Source: Capniomyces stellatus (Eukaryota > Kickxellomycota > Harpellomycetes > Harpellales > Legeriomycetaceae). Taken from it: a stretch of 64,000 nt of DNA. This document shows positions 43,801 to 50,946 of this stretch, one piece after another. The position numbers were made by a program, and so were the translations under genes. The notes under the pieces are model-generated. The model was not told the DNA's origin. It searched no databases and was given only the letters and a program-made list of their open reading frames with translations. The stretch lies in contig LUVW01000016.1 in assembly GCA_001661515.1 (NCBI GenBank), positions 384,624-448,623 of the forward strand, in the 5' to 3' direction. Positions within the stretch are counted from its first letter, which is position 1, and every line of letters begins with the position of its first letter.

Positions 43801-44048
43801 TCAACAATGAAGGTGGTTACGAAAAACTTGGGCTATGCAAGTTGGTTTGGGTTAACAAGAAGACTGGCTCTGCGTCTGGTAACGGCGATGGTATTGTTGT
43901 TCCGGTGTACTTGAACTCTGACCGTCACACCTTACTGTTTGATGTTTGTGTTGCTGGAACTAGCGGTTCTGAAAATGACGGTACTGCTGATCAAAGAGCT
44001 GACCAGTTCTTGTTTGTTCAACGTGGTGTTGCTATAATAACTGCTTGA
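28824..44048 (+). CDS. DYN1: Cytoplasmic dynein heavy chain, intronless, 5074 residues
   Basis: One uninterrupted frame from ATG 28824 to the stop at 44048. The first 2100 residues are the tail and linker. The motor ring follows: AAA1 P-loop GPAGTGKT (about 2122) with CFDEFNR, AAA2 GPSGSGKT (about 2423), AAA3 GPPGSGKT (about 2874) with VVFCDEINLP, and AAA4 GVSGAGKT (about 3216) with FILDESNVMD. The stalk coiled coils (about 3478-3760) flank the microtubule-binding tip (PPMPVKMAMESACTLLG...). AAA5/6 follow (VIQDAEHIDPILNPILNREL), then the C-terminal domain. It is the minus-end-directed motor for nuclear and vesicle transport. Fungal heavy chains are usually about 4100-4400 residues; this one is longer because of low-complexity inserts: Gly/Val/Ser-rich near 910-940, a Gly-Tyr then Gly-Lys run near 1095-1120, Ser/Asn/Pro-rich near 2630-2675 between AAA2 and AAA3, and Ser/Gly/Asp-rich near 4190-4250. 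The gene is clearly GC-richer than its flanks, and it lacks introns although many neighbours have two to six. Confidence 0.97.
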   Translation: MNQTGPMTVERTESNQSASDVPQMEALSSAVFCDPKVVKKYIINITTALLGGDGSDENVQSLFGIPQSEERCRQFVGDSQTPVLYVVKEMEDHLKDGEGGLVSDVFMAISYSVVTELEWTKNLMGAIALIKRTGVLDGALPIGSQIQVINLPGPASGGTIEAQLGVGKSLEESLDTVDDTEEEGKSKEMSQKESLGPQTPYEAMHALIHYGVTPYFNAFVNAKQKTSEPRVGGDAAAGAGRREGKESETGLPMAKRKLAELELSLLNLQQNTEIPEPVLAVSGVIRKAVEQSVAEGRRVTVSAIDTGLIGDSAFLNRLQSDVNGWIKEIQKVTSLVKDPVTGTASQEINFWLSMERSLERVEKKLVSDEVLLTMDVLKAAKRFHATVSFMTDTGIKEASEQVLKYNVLMRDFPLNELLSATDMGKVRASIEEIFVHINKKLKVTPYPVRRALVLVEMISQDFKAQLMKVLGERRLLFMEYGAFEQLLAGADAAFTAWDDNMKDFVNMARDVTRKRSERFIPIKINAAHAALQERLQFVARFRRQHEQLRQTISQVMGPEGGKAAETGAGTAQMVTVAGASASAEESVAGIDPVEEIRLAYEVVRHVEVLDVSREGVDEWERTEAVYSERVSRVENQIIAKLRDRLAICKNASEMFRVFSKFNALFVRPKIRGAIQEYQTQLIASVKEDIRMLHEKFKMHYHRSSASKMSQLRDIPPVAGAIIWTREIERQLNNYMKKVEAVLGQGWELYAEGQRLQADSESFRQKLDTKPLYDAWYHDISRRELSVTGRVFVVSRKRATSQSLQLSLQFDGQLVTLFKEVRELLWQGYSVPHTLVNVARDGRRVYPFAVSLGESIRSYRQTIHVLQKNPGIAGLAAGYCNDVQAMIEKGFHMRWDLFVNTLDLPSSAGGIMSAGSGVSGGVGGVEGGVGAGVMSGTGVTSGAGGREQRHVMFVRELASITWLFQEKVESLVEINTEATAAVNELSSCRYEAEEFKRILERTQALADKLSLANVSNLDRWIQDLDERIEAVLSVRLEHALRVWIGEFMREGMGDDSVEDEDSGPRSRKLLRGFGVVDVSERNKGGDDSGSGSNDKNESHGYGYGYSYGKGKGKNIGKNKGGEGSVEGEQLEDQVPNLRKQVHEIRIRNQTMYLDPPLEAARAAWIRQLHDYLSVVCLQKRPQSSSYNVTGAGNVGGGLNGENRWCEGGLDAFFDMGLSEEANFRIRKPRTATYKDMLTRLPKSILPETYGAIEARMEQSAQYVHMWLQYQALWDLNIDQVADFLGDDLERWQKMLFEIKRARATFDNQHTRKAIGAHMDIDYGQVQSKVNAKYDAWQREILVRFGGRLGASMKENYEAVFKARKTLEQYSGDTASTSEAVMFITFMEDLKRQQSGWKQFVEVVSRRGQKLLEKQRFQFPAEWIHQDQVEGEWSAFNEILAAKTSVIQDQMAGLQLKIVAEDKVVSARVAELCKEWEENKPMEGDVRPVVALETLMVYETRLARVMEELEQVSRAKLALGLQSGHDNKLGPVLEELGDLKSVWTALSSIWAEVDELKETPWASVVARKLRLRLDGLQQQSKKLPDRVRQYTAFTYMFNYLKALSNASPIVAELKSDTLRERHWRQIYKQLNVAPKGQAELTLGYVWAFDIKKNESVIKQVITTAQGEMGLEEFLKQVKETWTQYSLDLVPYQRKSRLIRGWDDLFAKCSEQLSALGSMKASPYYKVFEEDASSWEDKLTRVHVLFDVWIDVQRQWVYLEGIFSGSADIKHLLPVESSRFQNINTEFLAVMKRVYKSPYVLDVLNLPNIQRSLERLADLLNKIQRALGEYLERERMSFPRFYFVGDEDLLEIIGNSKDVSRIQKHLRKMFAGLALVEISEDGLAITGMASRQGEQVKFKRPILLSSVPKINEWLSAIEKEMKLSLADLLGEAVEQATCLLPLEGPVNKQTVMEWIAKFPAQLVVLAAQIEWTNLVEGSLGVANQSGAGVGAGESRLAKALGRVEVSLQFLADTVLTDLDAITRQKVEHLITELVHQRDVVRELDGNRVRDNSSFLWLQHMRYYYNADSSVSSLEKLEIRMANAKFFYGFEYLGVGDKLVQTPLTDRCFLTLTQALHSRLGGSPFGPAGTGKTESVKALGSQLGRFVLVFCCDETFDFQAVGRIFTGLCQVGAWGCFDEFNRLEERILSAVSQQIQSIQLGLKEAYVQSKKENKAVVATAELVGKSVTLNPDTGIFITMNPGYAGRSNLPDNLKKLFRSICMTKPDYELIAQVMLYSQGFRSAELLASKAVPLFNLCGEQLSSQPHYDFGLRALKSVLVSAGNIKRGQLLSNAGQVAVDSNVEQGILIQSVRESVLPKLVASDIPLLESLLTDVFPGVDYVPAENVELKNAIVQVCKERRLVADPNWVNKLVQLYQIQKISHGVMMVGPSGSGKTAAWQVLLAALEKFDTLAPSTGGNSAAGFDKGKGVGKGVESVSYVIDPKAVSKDSLYGTLDNTTREWTDGLFTQILRRIIDNVRGESSRRHWIVFDGDVDPEWVENLNSVLDDNRLLTLPNGERLSLPNNVRIMFEVETLKYATPATVSRCGMVWFSDNIVSFSMITENYLLGLETVALDDSEETAIAGLGATINVGPGSLDSSLGANSNSSPNASGNANSRTFNSRSPGLNPSSNSGSNNSGPNPVQVAAAKILRKHFTPNALVEKALIYADSINHIMDFTHIRALDTLFLLLNNAVRIIVDHLAQNSEFGDQSDVLVNYIEAKLLLSLVWSFAGDSPLVTRVDFCRFVCGMATIDLPAQIAVTTMADSGSDLETRQSLLDYDFEISGSEAGWVAWAAKVPVIDIETHRVSESDVVVPTIDTLRHESVLYAWLAEHKPLLLCGPPGSGKTMTLFAALRKLPDLEVAGLNFSAATSPELILKTFEQYCEYRKTPTGVVLSPSILGRWLVVFCDEINLPATDKYGTQHVISFMRQLVERGGFWRSSDQQWVRLERVQFVGACNPPTDPGRIPLSHRFLRHVPLVMVDYPGEASLNQIYGVFSRALLKVQPRLRAYSEALTSAMVDIYIASQKRFTPDQQAHYVYSPRELTRWVKGIYESIKNLDELDLEGLVRVWMHEGLRLFQDRLVHVSEREWTDDKMDEAARAHFPTANHAAALARPILFSNWLSRNYVSVDQTVLRDHVKARLTVFYEEELDVPLVLFNDVLDHVLRIDRVMRQPQGHALLIGVSGAGKTTLSRFVAWMNGLSVFQIKVHNKYTAADFDDDLRAVLRRSGTRGERICFILDESNVMDTSFLERMNTLLANAEVPGLFEGDEYASLLTACREGAAREGLMLDSPEELYRWFSQQVARNLHVVFTMNPPVEGLASRAATSPALFNRCVLDWFGDWSEQALYQVGSEFTMTLDIDDPEYTAPLDLPAGYAGLGQLPTRRMVIANSFVSVHKSLNAINTQLTRRGGRINHVTPRHYLDFIQHYVRLYNEQRDTLEDQQRHLNVGLDKLQATVQQVEELRVSLAAKKRQLEGKTNEANEKLKQMVEDQKEAEQSKAQSINIQAELEAKDVMIRERRSVVLGDLEKAEPAVVEAQQAVSGINRAMLTEVRTMSNPPMPVKMAMESACTLLGHRQTDWRTLQGIIRRDDFISSIMSFNTDTQMNPKLCEMMNQQYLSRPDYNFEAVNRASRACGPLVKWVIAQVNYANILDKVGPLRNEVKALEAEAEITKSKAKEIEVTIEALESSIARYKDEYALLIAESQQLKTEMEQVSSRVERSVKLLESLGSERSRWEMTSGTFIEQMSTIAGDVLLSAAFLAYAGYFDQEYRELLVSKWASVLIQSDISYRDQIGVADYLASAEDRLSWQQAGLQPDELAVENAVMLQHHNRYPLIIDPSGQALQFLQNKLSSEAANRKLTVTSFLDDAFLKHLESALRFGNPIVIQDAEHIDPILNPILNRELRRTGGRVLIRLGTQDIDFSPAFSLYLATRDSTVSFSPDLSSRVTFVNFTATRASLQSQCLNQVLRQERPDVEKRRTDLVRLQGEFRMRLHSLEKELLQALSTTEGNILDNDSVIATLEQLKKESAEIATRVAETDLVMKEIDRATAAYTPLARVCSAVYFALERLSVLHPYYQFSLDFFQAIFKQVVENNPHLANVVGEKRRLDILQTDLFVLTFTRAAPGLLHKDHVSFLLQLALIKLTGKCDSEQFWLNDKHNSSDSGPGPGSDSVDQLSAMVSDLNFLLSGSDIASSNSGNSHGSSSNAGAGSLGSSYGHDQDVIPLELAKLLPNLDLTGSLLTSYSQNLNWCKNLAQEINNPQNTASWVNCLASSESESKIPEFATNNPADSAKISPPVRALRDLLLIRMLRPDRVVPAAVRFVAHLFSDIGNSDTDGDVNMDISASSPAPTLEDCGLGSNVDLSQIISQLPSPSTPIAICSVPGFDASFQVEALATKLQEHLIPVAMGSIEGFSLADKAIERALKGGQWVLLKNVHLAPAWLGQLEKRLSSFTQCSPNFRLFLTMEIGPRVPKTLLRRSRVLLFESPPGMRANLLQLLRAAKSAGVDSSLPAERSRLHFLIAWLHATISERVRYVPLGWTRVYEFSDADFACAISTVDHWLAKASLGKANLSPEKIPWDAIRSLLTNCVYGGPIENDFDMLVLKSFVDRLFTPKAFSIGFELVSSTHQNLSLISPDVNDISEFINWSSHLPEREPPLWLGLPDNAETGLLEAHGKLLLSSVRKMKALADNQMESAPTQSPALVSSSDKQGLQRDSDAHLDKNAAELPSFASQIRPLCEAWLAKLPKLAPLPPPASDSLGAEGSDPLQRVFEREYNTGLTLLSTVQSDLNMLLLVCVGKMKLTNHLRDLLSYLTSSAVPATWLQAYKVPAATLVPEWILDFVSRLNQLQSIFNKGAQKDGSTAITGCGNAMLESVWLGGLFYAEAFITATRQFAAKRINCSLEELCLELQIHPIQFKSSLPDSENYRETFGVCVGLAGMKLENAKLAGQTNSKEGLVYPIALNNEGGYEKLGLCKLVWVNKKTGSASGNGDGIVVPVYLNSDRHTLLFDVCVAGTSGSENDGTADQRADQFLFVQRGVAIITA

Positions 44049-44049
44049 T

Positions 44050-44127
44050 TTTACTTTTACTCTTACTTTTACTTTTACTTTTGATTTTGATTTTGATTTT
44101 GATTTTGATTTTGATTTTGATTTTTTT
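44050..44127. repeat. Hexanucleotide repeats after the dynein gene
   Basis: Immediately after the stop codon come TTTTAC units (about five, some variant) and then GATTTT units (about eight), in the likely 3' UTR. The U-rich transcript could influence 3'-end formation, but that is inference. Confidence 0.8.
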
Positions 44128-45600
44128 ACTTTTACATTTTAATTTTAACTTCGTTTTTTTATTTATTTTATTTTATTTTTGAAGGAATTCATATTTAACA
44201 CATTAACTATTTCTTGGTTTATTGAGTTTGTGGCTTGTTTTGCAATTATCCCAGCAACACTTTTTTACAATGACAAAGTATTCTTTGTTCAACAAACAGC
44301 TTTGTCTGTGAATTTACCTAGTTGAAAAACAAAGTCAGCTTCCTTAGAATTGACTCGATATTTTTTTTTTAAATTGAGGAAAATAGTATATTACTCGACT
44401 AGAACTGATAATTACAGTGACTAAGATTGCTTGTTTATCCATCCTAAACCTTAAAAATAGCCCAATTGTAAAGTCCATTTGTGGTAGTATTGACCAGAGA
44501 GTGTCAGCTTGAATATAAACAAAAGAAAGCTGTATGGTTACTTTGTTCACAGTTATGGTTTGTATAGAAAGCTTAAAATGCCAGTTTCTTTTGTCAAACC
44601 ACAATCCTATAAATGATCCACAAACAACACAGCAGTATAACGCTTGCTAGTAGTATTATGTAGGTCTATAGATGCATTATAAAATACACTAAGCTCAGTT
44701 TAAATCGTTACTACTGCAAATGCGGACCCCAAGGCCCCTTAAATATGACAGGAACATTTTTAGTCAAGATAGTTTATTTGTTAATAAACAGATCCCCGAC
44801 TTAACAACCGCAGTAATATACCGCGATATAAAAGCACTAATTTAAGTAAACATTTTCAAGTTCAGAAAACATAAACACATTGCTGTAAACAATGTCTAAA
44901 TTATAGTTTATAACCACGATATTACAATGTCCTATTGATAACAATTGGATAGGCGGAAGAGCAAAAAAGTATAATATACTTGTGTGAATTGTATTTTAAC
45001 CACTTAGAAAAGCACCAATTTTGTTTTACAATCAACTCCCTTTGTTATAATAAACTTTCGAAATTATCAATTGTAAAGTTGAAACCAGAATTGGCAATAT
45101 ATACGCCTATGTAAACATGTTTGTAGAAGTCTAGCAGTCACTAACATAACGTCAATAACTAATCTTGGTTTCGATATGTTACAATAACCCCAATTGTGTT
45201 GCGTTGTGTTATGTTGTATAACCAGTGTTGTTAAAGAAAAAGCCGGCGTACTTGGTGTAAAATAAATATCCCAGTTTGGTTCTTGAAAATAATCAATCCC
45301 CCCCCTTCCCAATCAAAAAACTAAATTTGACAACCTAAAAAAGCCACCATACGACTATAAATCAAAGGCCATCAACTATAGTAAACAAGGCCAAGAGTAA
45401 TTCCATTTCCGTGTGTGTGTAAAAAAATCAAAAAATATCTAATGGCTTACATATATCACAAAAAAAAATGTATTTAATGTCGGAGTTGTTGAAGCAAATT
45501 TTATAAAAATCATCTCATCAAACGGTCTTTAAAGCTGTTCTTTTCAAGGTATTAGTATTTAATACATTAAATTTGAAGATAAATATACTAATCAGGTCTC
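44128..45600. other. Intergenic 1.5 kb, no gene seen
   Basis: AT-rich spacer. ORFs at 44344-44604 and 45067-45312 (both minus) have no recognisable features. A short C run lies near 45299-45305. The region includes the dynein 3' end and the promoter of the adhesin-like gene. Confidence 0.55.
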
Positions 45601-45700
45601 CACTCTTCATCAAACTTCATCAAACTTTATCACTTTTCATCACTTTTCATCACTTTTCATCACTTTTCATCACTTTTCATCAAACTTTATCAAAATTCAC
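45601..45700. repeat. 10-bp tandem repeat in the adhesin leader
   Basis: Five perfect copies of CACTTTTCAT (45631-45680) are flanked by variants such as CAAACTTTAT and CAAACTTCAT, about ten units in all. It ends some 40 bases before the start codon at 45741, so it probably lies in the promoter or 5' UTR. Copy-number changes here could alter expression. Confidence 0.85.
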
Positions 45701-45740
45701 CAAACTTAATTATAGCTCAAATTTCAATAAAAGTATTAAA

Positions 45741-48700
45741 ATGAATTTATTATCTCTTGGCAATGTCTTATCGCTGGCAATTATCGCTTTGTCCGTCTTG
45801 CCACAAACCAGAGGTGCAAACAACGGTGATTCCTGCCTAAGTTCTGCAACTGAAACTCAGAAAATAGAGCTAAACATAAATGGCCATATCGAGCCAACAA
45901 ACAACACTCACAATGAAATTGAAAGCTTGTCTCTATTAATCGCAAAACCCGTTTTAACCACAAGCAAATGCACTGAATCAAACGTCATGAACTGTGGATA
46001 CACAATAATGTGTAATAACGTACAAACCGAAAGTTGTATCCCAACTATTACTTGTAACAAGAGCATTAAAACTCGCTGTGTACCAACATGTGCCAATGGA
46101 AATTCTGCTTGTGATGGTACAACTAGTTCTGGCACGAAAAAAAGTGTGTCAGATTCTGAAACCCTCGAATCACAAAAATCCGAATCAAAGAAATCTGAAT
46201 TGAGTGAATCTGAGTCTGAAACGGAAACGGAAACGGAAACGGAAACGGAGACATCTAAACCTCATGATTCTAGGACAAGCAAATCCAAGGATGAGGATGG
46301 TTCTGAAACTGAAACGGAAACTGAGACGTCCAAACCTCATGATTCCAGGACAAGCAAATCCACTTCAAGCAAATCCAAGGATAAGGACGAGTCTGAAACT
46401 GAAACGGAAACCGAAACAGTCACATCTATTGAAGTTGTAAAAACTACAGTAACAATCCATACCACATCTTTCAGCACAATTACAGAACAGTCTACATTTG
46501 TGAGCACAATAACGGACTCAATAGTTGAAATTATCAGTGAAACAACATCAGTAACTCAATATAACACTGAAACATCCACAACAATATTGACCTTTACTAA
46601 TGATGTAACGACTGAAATAACTTTAACGACTACAAATACAAACCTAAACACAAGCACAACAACGCTGACAATAACTGAATCAGAAATAACAGTTACAAAA
46701 GCCTCAACTACTGAAACCATAATACAAATCGAAACTGAGACATTGACTGTTGCTGAGAGTACAGTTACTACAACAATAGAAATAGTTACAACCACGGTAA
46801 CAGATACCAATACATTCACAACCAGTGTTACATTCACCGAGTTAACATCAACAGTCACTATTGCATCCACAACTGAGACTATTACCGACACAATCACCTC
46901 AACATCAACCACTACTGAAACCACTGCTGAAACAACAGTAACTACTTCAGTTGAGACCCACACCACAACTGTCATTAATGTCAGCACATTGACCAGCACC
47001 ACCACAATCACTGAATCTACATCAACTGTGACTATTGCATCCACAACCGAAACCATCACTAATACAATCACCTCAACATCAACCATCAGCGTAACAACTG
47101 CTGAAACAACAGTGACCACTTCAGTTGAGACCCACACCACAACTGTCACTGATGTCAGCACACTCACCAGCACAACTACAATCACTGAATCTACATCAAC
47201 TGTGACTATTGCATCCACAACCGAAACCATAACCAACACAATCACTTCGACATCAACTATAACTGAAACCACTGCTGAAACAACAGTGACCACTTCAGTT
47301 GAGACCCACACCACAACTGTCACTGATGTCAGCACACTCACCAGCACAACTACAATCACTGAATCTACATCAACTGTGACTATTGCATCCACAACCGAAA
47401 CCATAACCAACACAATCACTTCGACATCAACTATAACTGAAACCACTGCTGAAACAACAGTGACCACTTCAGTTGAGACCCACACCACAACTGTCACTGA
47501 TGTCAGCACACTCACCAGCACNNNNNNNNNNNNNNNNNNNNNNNNNNNNNNNNNNNNNNNNNNNNNNNNNNNNNNNNNNNNNNNNNNNNNNNNNNNNNNN
47601 NNNNNNNNNNNNNNNNNNNNNNNNNNNNNNNNNNNNNNNNNNNNNNNNNNNNNNNNNNNNNNNNNNNNNNNNNNNNNNNNNNNNNNNNNNNNNNNNNNNN
47701 NNNNNNNNNNNNNNNNNNNNNNNNNNNNNNNNNNNNNNNNNNNNNNNNNNNNNNNNNNNNNNNNNNNNNNNNNNNNNNNNNNNNNNNNNNNNNNNNNNNN
47801 NNNNNNNNNNNNNNNNNNNNNNNNNNNNNNNNNNNNNNNNNNNNNNNNNNNNNNNNNNNNNNNNNNNNNNNNNNNNNNNNNNNNNNNNNNNNNNNNNNNN
47901 NNNNNNNNNNNNNNNNNNNNNNNNNNNNNNNNNNNNNNNNNNNNNNNNNNNNNNNNNNNNNNNNNNNNNNNNNNNNNNNNNNNNNNNNNNNNNNNNNNNN
48001 NNNNNNNNNNNNNNNNNNNNNNNNNNNNNNNNNNNNNNNNNNNNNNNNNNNNNNNNNNNNNNNNNNNNNNNNNNNNNNNNNNNNNNNNNNNNNNNNNNNN
48101 NNNNNNNNNNNNNNNNNNNNNNNNNNNNNNNNNNNNNNNNNNNNNNNNNNNNNNNNNNNNNNNNNNNNNNNNNNNNNNNNNNNNNNNNNNNNNNNNNNNN
48201 NNNNNNNNNNNNNNNNNNNNNNNNNNNNNNNNNNNNNNNNNNNNNNNNNNNNNNNACTATTGCATCCACAACCGAAACCATAACCAACACAATCACTTCG
48301 ACATCAACTATAACTGAAACCACTGCTGAAACAACAGTGACCACTTCAGTTGAGACCCACACCACAACTGTCACTGATGTCAGCACACTCACCAGCACAA
48401 CTACAATCACTGAATCTACATCAACTGTGACTATTGCATCCACAACCGAAACCATCACTAATACAATCACCTCAACATCAACCATCAGCGTAACAACTGC
48501 TGAAACAACAGTAACTACTTCAGTTGAGACCCACACCACAACTGTCACTGATGTCAGCACACTCACCAGCACAACTACAATCACTGAATCTACATCAACT
48601 GTGACTATTGCATCCACAACCGAAACCATCACTAATACAATCACCTCAACATCAACCATCAGCGTAACAACTGCTGAAACAACAGTAACTACTTCAGTTG

Positions 48701-50298
48701 AGACCCACACCACAACTGTCACTGATGTCAGCACACTCACCAGCACCACCACAATCACTGAATCTACATCAACTGTGACTATTGCATCCACAACCGAAAC
48801 CATAACCAACACAATCACTTCGACATCAACCACTACTGAAATCACTGCTGAAACAACAGTGACCACTTCAGCTGAGACCCACACTACAACTGTCATTGAG
48901 ACTAGTACTTCAACCTTTACGACCACCGAATCTATTTTGACAATTACTGAAGCCTCCACTACCATATTCACTACCAACACAGCTACATCGACTACAACTT
49001 TGACTGAAACTGTTTCAACAGACTTTATATTGACTGAAAGTGTCACGTCTACTATTACAAACTTTGTCACTGTCACTGTTACCAGTGTTGTAAGTATTGA
49101 TTCCACAATCTCCACCACTGATGTCATAACTAATATTTCTACAACGACATTGATCAGCACGACTACTGTTATCAGCATACCTAATGGAACCATAACTACC
49201 ACTGTTCGTAATGGTGACGTAATTGTTCAGCCTACCATATCTACTAACGATGCAGGTTCTATTACTACAGTATTTGCAACCATGATTGTAAAGGCACCAA
49301 CTAACGATCCTTTAACCATTGAGCTTGGATATGGTGTTATTATGTTTATTAAAGAAGAGTACATTGATAAAAATGGCGAGCTGCAAACGACAACATCAAC
49401 CATACATATTGAAGCCCCAACCTGTACTCCAAACACAAAAACAACCACAGAAACAACTACCAGAGTCATACCCATTACTAGTACACCAACTTGCGCTTCC
49501 ACCATTGTAACAACTGAAACTGCTACAAGCACTTTGCACTTGTTTGTTACGCATTCTATGGATATAGTAGTAACACATTCGGTAATAGAAACATCAACCG
49601 AAACAATTACATGGACTACACATCTATCCATTTCGCATTATGACGACCTGACTACAACAAGCATAACACTGCTGATTACTGAAACAACCAATATCACTAC
49701 TAGTGCAGTTGATACCACGGAAGCCACAGTGATTGTTGATTCTACTGAGGTTTTTACAACCGAAACTACAGTTTTCTCTTCAAAAATTGTGTTAACAACG
49801 GCTACTGATATCACAACAACTACTATAGATATCTCTACCATCATACTCACTACCTCGGATACTACGGTTACTTTGGTATCAACAAACACATTAACTTTAA
49901 CAACTGATACTACCATTGAGACTACAGAGGTTATTGTACAAAGCACTACCATTGTTAAGACCATTGAGGAAGTCACTGAGGTCACCGAGGTGGTACTAAC
50001 TGTTATAAAAACAACCGTAGGCGCAGATAGTACTGTTGAAGAGACGGAAATTACATTGACAGTGACTCAAACCGATGTTACCACAAGTGTTACCTTGGAT
50101 GAAACCGTCACTCAAACGGAAACTGAGATGATTTTTACTACTATTGAGGTGACTAGAAATATCACAACGGTTACCAACACAACAACTGATGTTACTGAGA
50201 CAGTGGATACGGCTGTGTGTCTTATTAAGACTGTAAGTAATACAACCACTCATCCGCAAATTGTTTACGGCACACACATTGTAGCTACTACACTCTGA
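45741..50298 (+). CDS. Secreted Thr-rich tandem-repeat protein, adhesin-like
   Basis: The ATG at 45741 starts a clear signal peptide (MNLLSLGNVLSLAIIALSVL, then PQTRGA). A Cys-containing segment follows (about residues 73-133, about nine Cys), then an acidic Ser/Glu/Thr region with ETETET runs (about 135-230), then a very long Thr/Ser/Val-rich region. Within this, a 58-residue unit (VTIASTTETITNTITS..., ...TTSVETHTTTVTDVSTLTS) repeats as 174-bp copies. The final 450 residues are Thr-rich but more diverse and end in VYGTHIVATTL. No C-terminal hydrophobic GPI signal is visible, so attachment, if any, would be by other means. Such proteins are heavily O-mannosylated wall or secreted glycoproteins, often adhesive. 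The 734-N gap (47522-48255) lies in the repeats and breaks the reading frame as drawn. Visible coding is about 593 residues before and 680 after the gap. Long minus-strand ORFs here are mirror artefacts of the repeats. Confidence 0.8.
46857..48951 (+). repeat. 174-bp in-frame tandem repeats
   Basis: The landmark ACTATTGCATCCACAAC begins copies at 46857, 47031, 47205 and 47379 before the gap and 48256, 48430, 48604 and 48778 after it, each exactly 174 bp (58 codons) apart. The first and last copies are the most diverged; inner copies are almost identical. Two sub-variants exist (ATAACTGAAACC or ATCAGCGTAACA in the middle of the unit). Confidence 0.97.
47522..48255. other. Assembly gap of 734 N inside the tandem repeats
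   Basis: From copy 47379 to copy 48256 is 877 bases, which is five repeat units plus 7. The codon phase of the repeat is the same on both sides, so the drawn gap length cannot be exact: it shifts the frame by one. A gap of 727 would hold whole units, but the real copy number is unknown. Confidence 0.95.
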
Positions 50299-50946
50299 GC
50301 TGATTATATTATAGCAACCACGGTCGTTGCCCAACCAAATCGTAACCAAGTTGAGGCCATTATTAGCTACTACTGTGTCAGCATATAAGCTATCTAAGAC
50401 ATGTTCCAACCTTAATATTAATTAGTTATTTGTAGAATGTTTGCTTGATTAATATAACCTTTTTATATCACATTATGCTTTATTATCTTGTTCTTTTAAA
50501 TAAGATAAATAGTGTTAAAATTGTCATTATTATCGATTTTTAACCAAATATGTCTTCATTGCGAAATGGTCGAAATATAGCTTCGTTCTGCTAAATTGTT
50601 GCCATTAATCTCTTATCAATTCGACCTTAAAACTGCAAGCCTCGTTTTAATTGGTTTGTTGATAATGCTTTTCAAAATGAAGTTGTATTTTCAATTTACT
50701 TATGAAATATAAATCAGCGTAAATGCTGATAAAAAAATTGAAAAAAAAAACAAAAAAAAATTAAAAAAGCAAGTTACAATTGACTGATAACTAAAATTTG
50801 AATACATTTTACTGAATATTATTCAGATTTAATTTCAATTTAGTAATAAAGAACCTCGAGTTGATACTAGCTTGACCTTTTAGATCATTTTATCAAAATC
50901 TATAGGAAATACTAACAAAAACAAATACCATATACATATTTCCATA
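50299..50946. other. Intergenic 0.65 kb, no gene seen
   Basis: AT-rich 3' flank of the adhesin-like gene and 5' flank of QCR6, with A-rich homopolymers near 50740-50765. No further feature is visible. Confidence 0.6.

Noticed and set aside
46556..49202. Two very long minus-strand ORFs (Val/Ser-rich) opposite the adhesin-like gene
   Set aside because: They are the reverse complement of Thr-codon (ACN) repeats, which read as Val-rich frames without stops. They span the N gap and have no start context or family features.
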